From NCBI GenBank assembly GCA_902569735.1, contig CACFVE010000008.1, positions 1 through 42,247 of the forward strand: a stretch of 42,247 bases of DNA. The letters are read 5' to 3'. Made by a program: the position numbers and the translations under genes. A model generated the notes under the pieces. The model saw only the letters and a program-made list of their open reading frames with translations, searched no databases and was not told where the DNA came from. Position 1 is the stretch's first letter. Each line of letters starts with the position of its first letter. Positions 1-9,750 of the stretch are shown piece after piece. The DNA comes from an uncultured Pelagibacteraceae bacterium. GTDB taxonomy: Bacteria; Pseudomonadota; Alphaproteobacteria; Pelagibacterales; Pelagibacteraceae.

Positions 1-361
1 CGGATCCATGTACAGAATTTTTATCAATTGATATTCCGTATAATTTTCTAATAGTATTTTCTTTTGCTTTTTTCGGGTCTGTTGCTCCCATCAGTTCTCT
101 ATTAAATAATACAGCATTTTCACCTTCTAAAATCATTACTACTATTGGTCCTGATGATAAATAGGAACATAAATCGTCATAGAAAGGTTTTGTTTGATGA
201 ACTTTATAAAATTCAGCTGCCTCTTCTTTTGTAATATGAATTTTTTTATCTTCTTTAATTATCAAATTATTCTTAGTAAAAATTGATTTAATTTCTTCAA
301 TTAAGTTTCTTTCCACTGCATCAGGTTTTATAATTGAAAGAGTTTGCTCTAGCTTACTCAT
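1..361 (-). CDS. ndk: Nucleoside diphosphate kinase (3' end outside window)
   Basis: Transfers the gamma-phosphate between nucleoside tri- and diphosphates in the cytoplasm through a phosphohistidine intermediate. The visible 120 residues begin MSKLEQTLSIIKPDAVER, with the family's IIKPDAV strand near the N-terminus. They continue through a GATDPKKAKENTIRKLYG segment to NSVHGS, which holds the catalytic histidine; the window ends just there. Ndk is usually about 140 residues, so roughly 20 C-terminal residues are missing because of the window edge, not a truncation. Its ATG lies inside the end of pepA (8-bp overlap, ATGAGTAA), so the two are probably translationally coupled. In many proteobacteria holC sits between pepA and ndk; here it is absent. 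Confidence 0.93.
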   Translation of the reverse strand, partial: MSKLEQTLSIIKPDAVERNLIEEIKSIFTKNNLIIKEDKKIHITKEEAAEFYKVHQTKPFYDDLCSYLSSGPIVVMILEGENAVLFNRELMGATDPKKAKENTIRKLYGISIDKNSVHGS

Positions 362-1811
362 AATGTTCTTCTATTAGCTGGTTTAATAATCTTACTCCAA
401 ATCCAGTAGCTCCTCCTGAATTTAAAGCACCACCATATTTTGAAAAAGCCATACCAGCGATATCTAAATGAGCCCAAGGAGTTTTATTTAAAATAAATCT
501 TTGTAAAAACTGTGCTGCAGTTGTTGATCCTGCGCCACCAACATAATTTATATTTTGCACGTCAGCATTTTTAGAATTCATAAGTTTATCATAATTTTTA
601 TGAAGTGGCATTCTCCATACTTTTTCCTCAACCTTTTCTCCAGCATTAAAAATTTGTTTAGATAATTTATCATCGTTTGAAAAGAGCCCAGCATATTCAG
701 ATCCCAGACAAACTATTATAGCTCCTGTCAAAGTTGCCAAATCAACAATAAACTTTGGTTTAAATTTTTTTTCAGTAAATGTTAAAGCATCTGCTAAAAC
801 TAATCGACCTTCAGCATCAGTATTTAAAATTTCTATAGTTTTACCGCTATAAGATTTAACAATATCTCCAGGTCTTTGAGCGTTTCCACTTACCATATTT
901 TCTACGAGCCCGACTACTCCTACAGCATTAATTTTTGCTTTTCTTAAAGCCAAGCTTTTCATTAAACCAACTACTGTAGCAGAACCAGCCATGTCGTATG
1001 TCATATCCTCCATAAATTTTGCAGGCTTAAGAGAATACCCGCCAGTATCAAAGCAAACTCCTTTTCCAACAAAAGCTAAAGGTTTAGAATTGTTTTTAGC
1101 TCCATTCCATTCCATTGTTACAAGATAAGATCCTCTTATACTTCCTTGTCCTACACCAAGCAATGCGTACATACCAAGTTTTTTTAATTTTTTTTCATCA
1201 TATACATTTATTTTTAAACCATCTTTTCTAAGAGAGGTTATTCTTTTTGCATATTCATCTGGATGAAGAATATTTCCTGGTTCTGAAACAAGATCTCTTG
1301 CATAAAAAGTTCCTTCTTCCAAAGCTTTAAATTTTAATTGATTTTGATTTGAAGGTTTATTTTTATTTCCTAATATGTTTAAAGAAATAAGTCTGGTCTC
1401 TTTTTTAGTTTTATATTTTTTAAATTCATAAGATTTTAGTTTCAGTCCGTGAAGAAAATGTCCTAAAAAATTATCATTATTACCAACTATACTGTCAGAT
1501 AATATAAAATACTCACTGTTCTTTCCATAATTGATACGACCGTATAATTCTGCTCCTAAATTTTCTACATCTGAAGTTTTTAACTTTTCTTTAATAGATA
1601 TTAAAATTATTTTTTTTTTTGATGTTAATTCAAAAACAAATAATTTTTTTTTCAAATCACTGGTTTTTAGTAAATCATTTATGTAAGAAAATTCTGAATT
1701 AGAAAGATATTTTTTAAGACCATTGATATTGAATTTCTCATTAGAAAATAAAACTAAATTAGCTGAAATCTTGCTGTAAGTTTTGTTTAAATAGTTAATT
1801 TTAATAGACAT
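354..1811 (-). CDS. pepA: Leucyl aminopeptidase (M17 family, cytosol aminopeptidase)
   Basis: A 485-residue M17 metallo-aminopeptidase, normal length for PepA. It removes N-terminal residues from peptides in the cytoplasm and needs two divalent metals. The signature NTDAEGRL occurs at about residues 330-337 and is followed by a DLATLTGA segment. Upstream lies GVCFDTGGYSLKPA, which supplies metal and active-site lysine residues. The N-terminal 150 residues are the poorly conserved macrodomain-like part. A sigma-70-like promoter and an AGGAG sequence about 16 nt ahead of the ATG support this start. An 11-base homopolymer within the gene (1610-1620) is in frame. It overlaps ndk downstream. Confidence 0.96.
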   Translation of the reverse strand: MSIKINYLNKTYSKISANLVLFSNEKFNINGLKKYLSNSEFSYINDLLKTSDLKKKLFVFELTSKKKIILISIKEKLKTSDVENLGAELYGRINYGKNSEYFILSDSIVGNNDNFLGHFLHGLKLKSYEFKKYKTKKETRLISLNILGNKNKPSNQNQLKFKALEEGTFYARDLVSEPGNILHPDEYAKRITSLRKDGLKINVYDEKKLKKLGMYALLGVGQGSIRGSYLVTMEWNGAKNNSKPLAFVGKGVCFDTGGYSLKPAKFMEDMTYDMAGSATVVGLMKSLALRKAKINAVGVVGLVENMVSGNAQRPGDIVKSYSGKTIEILNTDAEGRLVLADALTFTEKKFKPKFIVDLATLTGAIIVCLGSEYAGLFSNDDKLSKQIFNAGEKVEEKVWRMPLHKNYDKLMNSKNADVQNINYVGGAGSTTAAQFLQRFILNKTPWAHLDIAGMAFSKYGGALNSGGATGFGVRLLNQLIEEHYE

Positions 1812-1844
1812 AGTTTTTTAATAAGCTCCTATCGAGTTGAGTGC

Positions 1845-1873
1845 TATATATGTTCAAATATATCAGATTTCAA
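1845..1873 (-). promoter_or_regulatory. Putative sigma-70 promoter for pepA-ndk
   Basis: Read on the minus strand there is TTGAAA (1868-1873), a 17-bp spacer and TATATA (1845-1850), about 35 bp upstream of the pepA ATG. The 136-bp gap between divergent pepA and lptF must hold promoters for both directions. The lptF promoter is less clear; TTGAAT with TATTTA 17 bp downstream is one weak candidate. Confidence 0.5.
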
Positions 1874-1947
1874 TGGGAAATCGATCATAGTTAAACCATA
1901 GATTGAATTTTCTCTAAGGTTGCTTTATTTATATACATTAAATTGCA

Positions 1948-3090
1948 ATGCTACAAAACAAAATTTATCTGAATTTTATCAAAGAAATACTCAAAACTTT
2001 TTTTGTTATATTATTTGGTTTAACGATAATTGCTTGGACTGTAAGAGCAGTAAATTTTTTGGATTTAATTGTAGAAAGTGGATACTCTATTTCCACATAC
2101 TTTCAATACTCCATATTAAATTTGTTGGGTATATTAACAAAGTTTATACCCTTATCTTTTTTGTTGGCTTTAATAATTTTTATTTTAAAAAAAATTCAAG
2201 AAAAAGAATTTACAATATTATGGACCTCTGGAATAAAAAAATTAACACTGGTGAATCTTTTCTTCATAATTTCTATATTTATTTTATTTTTATATTTGAT
2301 TTTTTCTACTTTTATAACACCAATAGCATTACAAAAATCTAGAGCCTTACTAAATAAAGAGAGTTTTAATTCCTTCTTACCTACAATAAGAATTCAACAA
2401 TTTAGTGATTCATTTCAAGGTTTCACTTTTTTTGTTGAAAAGAAAAAAAATAATAAAATTGAGAATGTGTTTATTCATGATGAGTCAAATGTATTAAAAA
2501 ATTTAACATCTGATCAATCTGATAAGAGTTCTACAACCATTGTTGCAGAAAATGGAATTATTAAAGGAGAAAAAAAATTAATATTATTTAACGGACAAAT
2601 TATATCAACTCAAAAAGAAAATTTAAAAAATAATGTAATAAAATTTGAACAACTTAATATCAACCTAACAAATCTTTCAACGGATACTATTAAGACTCCA
2701 AAATTACAAGAAACTCCCACGATCGATCTTTTAAAATGTATTTCTCATTCATACGAAGAAAAGATTCTTAATTGCAAAAAAAGTGCTGAAAAAGAAATTA
2801 AAACAGTACTAAATAGAAGATTTATTCTTCCTTTCTATATTCCAATAATTTCTCTTTTGTGTTCTTTATTGATGATAAGAATTGAAGAAAAAAAAAGTTA
2901 TTTTTTTAATAAATATTCTATTTTTGGTTTAAGCTTTTTAGTTCTACTCTATGCTGAATTAATTGTTCGGTACACTGGTATTTCAAAAATAATAAATATT
3001 TTATTTACTATTTCTCCATTAATTTTGATTCCTACAATTTATTTATTTTTAATTTATAAATTTTCAAAGGAGTATATTTTATCAAAATGA
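1948..3090 (+). CDS. lptF: LPS export ABC transporter permease LptF
   Basis: A 380-residue YjgP/YjgQ-family inner-membrane protein. With LptG and the LptB ATPase it extracts lipopolysaccharide from the inner membrane and passes it to LptC/LptA/LptD. Hydrophobic helices sit at about residues 12-35, 50-75 and 95-125. A hydrophilic periplasmic domain (about 130-285) follows, then three C-terminal helices, which is the expected 3+3 layout. It is first in the lptF-lptG-lptD-surA-pdxA-rsmA operon and its stop overlaps the lptG start (ATGA). No lptA, lptB or lptC is in the window. LptF rather than LptG is assigned by gene order and is less certain than the family. Confidence 0.88.
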   Translation: MLQNKIYLNFIKEILKTFFVILFGLTIIAWTVRAVNFLDLIVESGYSISTYFQYSILNLLGILTKFIPLSFLLALIIFILKKIQEKEFTILWTSGIKKLTLVNLFFIISIFILFLYLIFSTFITPIALQKSRALLNKESFNSFLPTIRIQQFSDSFQGFTFFVEKKKNNKIENVFIHDESNVLKNLTSDQSDKSSTTIVAENGIIKGEKKLILFNGQIISTQKENLKNNVIKFEQLNINLTNLSTDTIKTPKLQETPTIDLLKCISHSYEEKILNCKKSAEKEIKTVLNRRFILPFYIPIISLLCSLLMIRIEEKKSYFFNKYSIFGLSFLVLLYAELIVRYTGISKIINILFTISPLILIPTIYLFLIYKFSKEYILSK

Positions 3091-4175
3091 TTAAAGTATT
3101 ATCTACATATTTATTATCTGGCTATTTTAAAATGATTTTTAAAGTCATATTGATTGCTTATAGTTTTTGCATAATTTTAAATTTATTTGAAGAAATTGAG
3201 TTTTTTAAAAATTTGAACGTATCAATATTAATTCCAATTTCACTTACAGCATTATTTATACCTAGTTTAATAATAAAGATGTTGCCTTTCATTATTTTTA
3301 TTTCGAGCTTATGGTTTCTTTTAAATTTAAGAAATAGTAGAGATCTCTTAACTTTAAAAGTATTTGGATACTCAAATTTTAAAATTTTTATTATATTAGC
3401 TTTAACATCATTTATTTTTGGTTGGATAATTTTGTTTACAATTAATCCTTTTACATCAACTATGGTTAAATATTATGAGCAAACTAAATCTGAATACTCA
3501 AAAGATATAGATCATTTAGTTTCAATCAACAAAAATGGGCTTTGGACTAAAGAAGATTTAGATACTGGACACCGTATAATTTCAGCAAATGAGATAAAAA
3601 ATAATTTACTTAAAGAAATTACAATTTTTGATCTCGACAAAAATTACAATCCTATTCAAAAAATTTATTCTAAAACTGCAGATATCTCAAAAAATGAATG
3701 GGATCTTAAAGAAGTTCTAATCATCAAATTCGATAAAGGTATGGCTGAAGAGAGCTATAAAGATAATTACTCTATAACCTCAAAATATGACTATAAAAAA
3801 ATTAATAATTTATTCCGTAATTTTGATACTATGTCTTTTTTAGATTTAATTTTAAACTACAAAGATTTACAAAATAAAGGTTACAATAAAGCCTATTTAG
3901 ATCAAAATCTAAATTCAATGTTATCTTTGCCATTCTTCTTGTTTATGATGACTGCTTTAGCATCTATATTAACTATGAATACACTAAAACAATCAAATAG
4001 TTTCACATTTATAGTTGTTGGTCTTATAGCTTGTGTGGCAATTTATTATTTTAAAGATTTATCTTTAGCTTTAGGTAAAACTGACAGAGTTTCTTTATCC
4101 TTAGCAGCCTGGATTCCAGTAGCTGTTATTGGTCTATTTAGTTCAATAGGAATTTTACAAATAAATGAAAAATAA
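3087..4175 (+). CDS. lptG: LPS export ABC transporter permease LptG
   Basis: Second YjgP/YjgQ permease, 362 residues. It has three N-terminal membrane helices, a periplasmic domain (about residues 125-260) and three C-terminal helices. It pairs with LptF to form the LptB2FG lipopolysaccharide extractor. The start overlaps the lptF stop by 4 bp, and the end overlaps the lptD start by 11 bp, so the three export proteins are translationally linked. The LptF/LptG distinction follows the usual order. Confidence 0.88.
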   Translation: MIKVLSTYLLSGYFKMIFKVILIAYSFCIILNLFEEIEFFKNLNVSILIPISLTALFIPSLIIKMLPFIIFISSLWFLLNLRNSRDLLTLKVFGYSNFKIFIILALTSFIFGWIILFTINPFTSTMVKYYEQTKSEYSKDIDHLVSINKNGLWTKEDLDTGHRIISANEIKNNLLKEITIFDLDKNYNPIQKIYSKTADISKNEWDLKEVLIIKFDKGMAEESYKDNYSITSKYDYKKINNLFRNFDTMSFLDLILNYKDLQNKGYNKAYLDQNLNSMLSLPFFLFMMTALASILTMNTLKQSNSFTFIVVGLIACVAIYYFKDLSLALGKTDRVSLSLAAWIPVAVIGLFSSIGILQINEK

Positions 4176-6477
4176 ATTTTTAGTTCTAATTCTTTCAATA
4201 TTTTTTTTTCATCCTTTAATGGGTGAAAATCTTAATATTGAGTCATCTAAAATTTCTATAGATAAAAAGAGTCGTTTAACTATTTTTAAAGGTGATGTTA
4301 TAGCTACAGATTATAAAAATAATGTATTTAAAACAGATTATGCCGAATATCAAAAAGATCTTAAATTTTTAAAAAGTAAAGGCAAAACTACAATACTGAC
4401 TTCCGAGGGTTACTTTCTTACTGGAACAAACATAATATTCGATAATGAAAATAAATACATCAAATCTGATGAACAAGCTACTATTCAAGATTTAGAAAAT
4501 AATAATATTTATTTAGAAAATTTTGAATATTCTACTGCAAGAAATTTTTTTAAATCAACTGGTAAAATCAAAATTATCGACTCTAAAGATAACTCTTATA
4601 ACTTTTCTCAATTATATATAGATGAAAAAAAAAGAGAAATCATTGGAGCAGACATAAAAGCTTTTTTAAATGAAGAAGATTTTAAGATTGATGTTAATAA
4701 CAAGCCTCGTGTTTTTGCAAATACAGTAAAAATTGATAGTGAAAACAGTGAATTTACTAAAAGTATTTTTACTTTATGTAATTATAGAGAAAAAGATAAA
4801 TGTCCTCCTTGGTCTTTAAATGCAAGTAAAATGAGACATAACAAAAAGAACAAAACTATCTACTACGATAATGCAATAATCAAAGTATATGACTTACCTA
4901 TTTTTTATATACCAAGACTATCTCATCCTGACCCTTCAGTAGATCGTAGATCAGGATTTTTACCTCCATCTTTTTCAGATACAAAAAACTTAGGAGCTGG
5001 ATTACAGATTCCGTATTTTTGGAATTTAGATAGAGATAAAGATTTTACTTTAAAAAGTAGATTGTTTGAATCAGAGCACCCCCTATTCTCTGGAGAATAC
5101 CGTCAAGCATTTAAAGAATCTGATTTAATTTTAAATGTTGGATTTACCGAAGGATATAAAAATACAAGTGAATCTAAAAAAAGTGGAAATAAATCTCATT
5201 TTTTTTCTCAATTTATTAAGAAATTTAAGGGTAAAAAAGGATCAGATAATGAATTTAAATTGTCGGTACAAAAAGTGTCTAACAAAAAATATCTCAAACT
5301 GTATAAAATTAAAAATGACTTAGTTGATTACCAGAATGATAGATTGGAAAATTCTTTGAATTTTTCACATGAAAATGAAGATCTTTTTTTTGGTCTTAAG
5401 GCAAGTGCGTATGAGGATTTAACAGTAAATGATACTAGTGATGAGTATGAATACATTTTACCAGATATAATAATTGATAAAAATTTGTTTAGCAGTAATA
5501 AATATGGGTATGCCGATTTACAGTCTAATTTAGTTTTTCATAATTATGAAACCAACAAATTCACCAAATTCTTTATTAACGATATTGACTGGAAATATAA
5601 ACAAACTAATTATCGATCTGGTTTAAAAGGACGTTTGCTAGGAAAATTAAAAAATGTGAATTATGAAGCAAAAAATACTTCGATTTATAAAACTGATACT
5701 ACCAGTGAATTTTTTGGGGCAATAGGTTATTTAAGTGAAATAAATCTTTTCAAGAAAATTAATGAAAATTCAAAGAGTTTTTTGACACCTAAAATGTTGT
5801 TGAGATATGCTCCAGGTCATATGAGGAAAGAAACAGGTAAAACAAGATTAAATCACTCAAATATTTTCACTTTAGATCGATTAAATACAAATAAGAACTT
5901 TGAAAGTGGATTAAGTACAACTTTAGGATTTGATTATGAATTAGAAGAAAAGAATAAAAAACTCGATTTTTCAATAGCTCAAATAATAAATGAAAAAGAA
6001 AATAAAGATATGCCATCTTCATCCAGTTTAGACCAAAGATTTTCAGATGTAATCGGACATTCAAAATTAGAAATTAATGAGAATATAAAATTAAGCTATG
6101 ATTTTGCTTTAGATCAAAATTACGGACAACTTAATTATAATGAGCTTGGTGCCAGTCTAGATTTTAATCCCATTAAATTCGATATTAGTTATTTAGAGGA
6201 AAAAGAACACATAGGCGATCAAGAATATTTCAGAGGAAAAATAGACTTTACTCCAAATAAATACGGTCTTTTTTCTGCAGAAACAAAAAGAAACTTAATA
6301 ACAAATTCTGCTGAATATTACAATTTGAGCTATGAATATACTAATGATTGTTTAAGAGCTGGCTTGGTATATAGAAGAGAGTTTTATAACGACTCTGAAT
6401 TGGAGCCTGAAGACTCATTGATGTTTAAAATTACATTAACACCATTTGGAAATATCAATTCTCCTTCTTTTAATTAA
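4165..6477 (+). CDS. lptD: LPS assembly outer-membrane protein LptD
   Basis: A 770-residue outer-membrane beta-barrel that, with LptE, inserts lipopolysaccharide into the outer leaflet. A signal peptide covers about residues 1-20. An OstA/LptA-like jellyroll follows (about 22-200), with alternating short strands. The barrel then runs to the end, with the conserved RRSGFLPPSFSDTKNLGAGL region at its beginning. Cysteines in CNYREKDKC and a lone late cysteine (YTNDCLRAG) could form the domain-linking disulfide known for the family. The stop shares one base with the surA start (TAATG), placing the transporter beside a chaperone that folds outer-membrane proteins. Confidence 0.93.
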   Translation: MKNKFLVLILSIFFFHPLMGENLNIESSKISIDKKSRLTIFKGDVIATDYKNNVFKTDYAEYQKDLKFLKSKGKTTILTSEGYFLTGTNIIFDNENKYIKSDEQATIQDLENNNIYLENFEYSTARNFFKSTGKIKIIDSKDNSYNFSQLYIDEKKREIIGADIKAFLNEEDFKIDVNNKPRVFANTVKIDSENSEFTKSIFTLCNYREKDKCPPWSLNASKMRHNKKNKTIYYDNAIIKVYDLPIFYIPRLSHPDPSVDRRSGFLPPSFSDTKNLGAGLQIPYFWNLDRDKDFTLKSRLFESEHPLFSGEYRQAFKESDLILNVGFTEGYKNTSESKKSGNKSHFFSQFIKKFKGKKGSDNEFKLSVQKVSNKKYLKLYKIKNDLVDYQNDRLENSLNFSHENEDLFFGLKASAYEDLTVNDTSDEYEYILPDIIIDKNLFSSNKYGYADLQSNLVFHNYETNKFTKFFINDIDWKYKQTNYRSGLKGRLLGKLKNVNYEAKNTSIYKTDTTSEFFGAIGYLSEINLFKKINENSKSFLTPKMLLRYAPGHMRKETGKTRLNHSNIFTLDRLNTNKNFESGLSTTLGFDYELEEKNKKLDFSIAQIINEKENKDMPSSSSLDQRFSDVIGHSKLEINENIKLSYDFALDQNYGQLNYNELGASLDFNPIKFDISYLEEKEHIGDQEYFRGKIDFTPNKYGLFSAETKRNLITNSAEYYNLSYEYTNDCLRAGLVYRREFYNDSELEPEDSLMFKITLTPFGNINSPSFN

Positions 6478-7409
6478 TGAAGCGTTTATTATTTCTTCTT
6501 ATCATTATTTTTTTTAATAAAAACATTTCTTATGCTTCAACTCAAAACAAAATTTTAGTGAATGTCGGAAATCAAATCATTACTTCCTATGAGTTAAAAA
6601 ATAGAATTATGACAATTTTAGTCTTAAGTAATAAAGAATTAAATCAGAGTAATGTAAATAGCACAAAAAAAGAAGCTTTGAGTTTTTTAATAAACTCGAA
6701 ACTAAAAAAAAATGAAGTATTAAAATTTAATACTGTGCCCAATCCAGGATCTGTAGAAAATTATTTAAATGTGATTGCATCTACTTATAATACTGACATA
6801 GAAGGACTTAAAAAGATATTTGTTAGTAATAATATAAGTTTTCAACTTTTTGAGGATGGAGTGAAAACAGAGTATGCGTGGCAACAATTAATTTATAATT
6901 TTCACCAAGATAAATTAAAATTGAATGAAACGGAAATTGATGAAGAATTAAACCAAATAATCACTAAACAAAAACAAGCTGAAGAATACAATTTAGCAGA
7001 AATAGAGGTGTTATTAGAAAATAACGTTAATGATAGAAAAAAAATTGAAGAAGTTAAGAGACAAATTAATGAAATAGGATTTAAAGATACTGCCATAAAA
7101 TACAGTTCATCCTTAACGGCAATGGATGGTGGAAATCTAGGTTGGATTGCCTCTCAAGCTTTATCAAGTGTAATTTTAAATACTGTAAAAAATATGAAAC
7201 CTGGAGATATATCTAAACCAATATTTCAGTCAGAAACAGCAACATTTATAAAATTATTAGATAAGAGAAAAATAAGTTTTAGTGATATAAATTTAAAAAA
7301 AATGAAAGATCAAATAATTTCACAAAAAAGAAATGAGCTACTGAATTTATTCTCAAATAGCTATCTATCAAAAATTAAAAATGCAACTCTTATAAGATAC
7401 AATGAGTAA
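6477..7409 (+). CDS. surA: Periplasmic chaperone / peptidyl-prolyl isomerase SurA
   Basis: A 310-residue exported protein. It has a signal peptide (about residues 1-21), a SurA N-terminal helical domain and one parvulin-type PPIase domain (about 165-270), seen as AMDGGNLGWIASQAL followed by MKPGDISKPI. It escorts unfolded outer-membrane proteins through the periplasm. It is shorter than the enterobacterial protein (about 430 residues), which has two parvulin domains. The lptD-surA-pdxA-rsmA order matches the classical E. coli cluster. It overlaps pdxA by 8 bp. Confidence 0.88.
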   Translation: MKRLLFLLIIIFFNKNISYASTQNKILVNVGNQIITSYELKNRIMTILVLSNKELNQSNVNSTKKEALSFLINSKLKKNEVLKFNTVPNPGSVENYLNVIASTYNTDIEGLKKIFVSNNISFQLFEDGVKTEYAWQQLIYNFHQDKLKLNETEIDEELNQIITKQKQAEEYNLAEIEVLLENNVNDRKKIEEVKRQINEIGFKDTAIKYSSSLTAMDGGNLGWIASQALSSVILNTVKNMKPGDISKPIFQSETATFIKLLDKRKISFSDINLKKMKDQIISQKRNELLNLFSNSYLSKIKNATLIRYNE

Positions 7410-8370
7410 TAAAATCATTATTGTTGCTGGAGATCCTAATAGTGTTAATTCTGAAATAATCTTTAAAGCTTGGAAAAAAATAAATAATAAAATTAAAAAA
7501 AGAATATATTTAATCGCTAATTACAATTTAATTTATAAACAATATAAAAAATTAAGATATAAAATTAAGCTTATTAAAATAGATAATATTGAAGATAGTA
7601 TTATTTCTACTAATATAAAAGTTTTAGATATTCCTATTAATTTTAAAAACCCTTTTAAAGTTAACATAAAAGAATCTTCTAAATATGTGGTACAAAGTTT
7701 AAATTTAGCTCATTCACTCGCAAATAATAAAAAGGTTAAAGCAATTATAAATTGTCCAATAAATAAGAATTTAATAAAAATTTCAAAAAAAATTGGTGTT
7801 ACAGAGTTTTTTGCATCTAAATGTAAAATAAAAAATTCTTCTGAAGTCATGTTAATACACAATAAAAAATTTTCCGTTGTACCGCTTACTACTCATTTAA
7901 ATATTAAAAATGTATCTAGTAAAATTTCTACCGATTTAATAATAAAAAAATTAACAACATTAAATAAAGAATTTAGAAAAATATTTAAAATCAAACCAAA
8001 AATAGGAATGTTAGGCTTAAATCCACATAATGCAGAATTGAGTAAGAAATCTGAGGAATTTAAACAAATAATACCAGCTATAACTAGACTAAAGAAGGCA
8101 GGTTTAAATATTAAGGGTCCATTAATTGCAGACACAATATTTATTAACAATTATAAAAAATATAATGTAATTGTAGGAATGTATCATGATCAAGTATTAA
8201 CTCCTTTTAAAACCTTATTTCATTTTGATGCAATTAATATTACCTTAGGTTTAAATTATTTACGTGTATCTCCTGATCACGGTCCAGCGATTGATTTAAT
8301 TGGAAAAAATAAAGCAAGTTACATTAGCTTACTTCAATGTATAAAATTTATTAACAATATAAATCGATGA
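7402..8370 (+). CDS. pdxA: 4-hydroxythreonine-4-phosphate dehydrogenase
   Basis: NAD-dependent enzyme of the DXP-dependent pyridoxal phosphate pathway. It oxidises 4-phosphohydroxy-L-threonine to the substrate that PdxJ condenses with DXP. The 322 residues show family metal-binding histidines in LNPHNAELS and MYHDQVLTPFK, and the C-terminal SPDHGPAIDLIGK motif. The start codon lies inside the end of surA and the stop overlaps rsmA by ATGA. The sequence is very lysine- and asparagine-rich, as are its neighbours. Whether the cell makes vitamin B6 depends on pdxJ, which is not in the window. Confidence 0.94.
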   Translation: MSNKIIIVAGDPNSVNSEIIFKAWKKINNKIKKRIYLIANYNLIYKQYKKLRYKIKLIKIDNIEDSIISTNIKVLDIPINFKNPFKVNIKESSKYVVQSLNLAHSLANNKKVKAIINCPINKNLIKISKKIGVTEFFASKCKIKNSSEVMLIHNKKFSVVPLTTHLNIKNVSSKISTDLIIKKLTTLNKEFRKIFKIKPKIGMLGLNPHNAELSKKSEEFKQIIPAITRLKKAGLNIKGPLIADTIFINNYKKYNVIVGMYHDQVLTPFKTLFHFDAINITLGLNYLRVSPDHGPAIDLIGKNKASYISLLQCIKFINNINR

Positions 8371-9152
8371 TATATGCTAAAAAGTCTTTAGGACAAAATT
8401 TTTTAATAGACCCTAATATTATTAAAAAGATAATTAACATAACAGGAATTTTTAATAAAAATATTTTAGAAATTGGTCCAGGCAGAGGAGCTCTTACAGA
8501 TGAAATATTAAAAAATAAACCTAAATCCCTCGTGCTTATTGAAAAAGACTCAGTAATTTATGAAGAATTAAAATTAAAATATAATAATTATAAAAATGTA
8601 AAAATTTATAACAATGATTGTCTTGAATTTGATATAGAAAAAAAATTAAAAAAAAATACCGTTATTTTTGGAAATTTACCGTACAACATTTCCTCTCAAA
8701 TTCTTGTTAAAATAATTAAATTTAAAACTTGGCCCCCTAAATATAGCAGTGTAGTTTTTATGTTTCAAAAAGAAATGGCTGAAAGAATAATTGGGAGTTA
8801 TAATACATCTAAATACGGAAGATTGTCTATTTTAGCTAATTATAGATTAAATATTGTAAAAAAATTTAATATATCTCCTAATTGTTTTTTTCCAAAACCA
8901 AAAGTAGATTCAAGTGTTTTGTTTTTTAAGCCAAAAAAAAATATCTCCATAGAAATTAAAAACATAGAGAACTTGGAAAAAATTACCAATATTTTTTTTT
9001 CAAGTAAACGAAAGATGATTAATAAGAAAATAAAGAAAATTTTTAATAAAAAAAAGTTAGATTTAATTAAAGATTTAAATTTAAAATCAAGACCTTCAAA
9101 TCTCAAACCAGAAAAATATTACGAAATTACTGAGTTGTTTGAGAAAATATAG
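8367..9152 (+). CDS. rsmA: 16S rRNA dimethyladenosine transferase (RsmA/KsgA)
   Basis: Dimethylates two adjacent adenines near the 3' end of 16S rRNA during small-subunit maturation, using S-adenosylmethionine. In 261 residues it shows SLGQNFLIDPNI, the SAM-binding LEIGPGRGALTDE, and the catalytic NLPYNISSQ. The small helical C-terminal domain follows. It is last in the lptF operon. Its final 26 bp overlap the antisense end of gmk, an unusually long convergent overlap. Confidence 0.96.
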   Translation: MIYAKKSLGQNFLIDPNIIKKIINITGIFNKNILEIGPGRGALTDEILKNKPKSLVLIEKDSVIYEELKLKYNNYKNVKIYNNDCLEFDIEKKLKKNTVIFGNLPYNISSQILVKIIKFKTWPPKYSSVVFMFQKEMAERIIGSYNTSKYGRLSILANYRLNIVKKFNISPNCFFPKPKVDSSVLFFKPKKNISIEIKNIENLEKITNIFFSSKRKMINKKIKKIFNKKKLDLIKDLNLKSRPSNLKPEKYYEITELFEKI

Positions 9153-9726
9153 ACAATTTATTCTTATTAATTGAAATAATATTCTCAATTTGCTTGTAAC
9201 AATTTTCAAGATTTTGATTTATAATAATATAATCGTAGTCTTTCCAATGTTGAATATCCTTATCGTAGGCTTTGTATCTTCGTTCTACTTCATCAGGAGA
9301 GTCTTGGTTTCTTTTTGTTAATCTTTCTTTTAATTCTTCTTTATTTGGAGGTATCAAATAAATTTTTATTAGTTTTAAATTTTTAAATTTAGATAATTGC
9401 TGAGTTCCTTGCCAATCAATATCAAAAATTATATCACTTTTTTTTATTGATTCGTCCACACTTTCTTTAGAAGTTCCATAGTAGTTATCAAATATTTTTG
9501 CATACTCATAAAATTTCCCATCGTTTATGTATTTTTTAAATTTTTCATGAGAAACAAAATGATAATCAACACCGTCTACTTCGTTAGGTCGAGGTTTACG
9601 AGTTGTGTGAGAAACTGATATTTTAAATGATTGATATTTTTGTTGAATTTTCTTTGTTATCGTTGTTTTGCCAGCCCCAGAAGGAGATGATAAGATTACC
9701 ATGATATTATTTGAATCATAACTCAT
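9127..9726 (-). CDS. gmk: Guanylate kinase
   Basis: Phosphorylates GMP to GDP with ATP in the cytoplasm, following on from the guaB and guaA products encoded elsewhere in the window. The P-loop LSSPSGAGKTTI lies at about residues 12-23. The GMP-binding SHTTRKPRPNEVDGVDYHF and the lid region ERLTKRNQDSPDEVERR are intact. Length (199 residues) is normal. It sits 24 bp downstream of acpP on the same strand and overlaps rsmA tail-to-tail by 26 bp. Confidence 0.96.
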   Translation of the reverse strand: MSYDSNNIMVILSSPSGAGKTTITKKIQQKYQSFKISVSHTTRKPRPNEVDGVDYHFVSHEKFKKYINDGKFYEYAKIFDNYYGTSKESVDESIKKSDIIFDIDWQGTQQLSKFKNLKLIKIYLIPPNKEELKERLTKRNQDSPDEVERRYKAYDKDIQHWKDYDYIIINQNLENCYKQIENIISINKNKLSIFSQTTQ

Positions 9727-9750
9727 AATAGTCTGAAGAAATGTAAAGAT

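Noticed and set aside
1812-1947. A tRNA or small RNA gene in the lptF-pepA gap
   Set aside because: No cloverleaf-like arms or conserved TTCGA loop were found; the gap is explained by divergent promoters.
1920-2342. A 140-codon reading frame inside lptF
   Set aside because: It is a different frame over well-conserved lptF coding sequence and gives a low-complexity Phe/Tyr/Asn-rich product, a shadow of AT-rich DNA.
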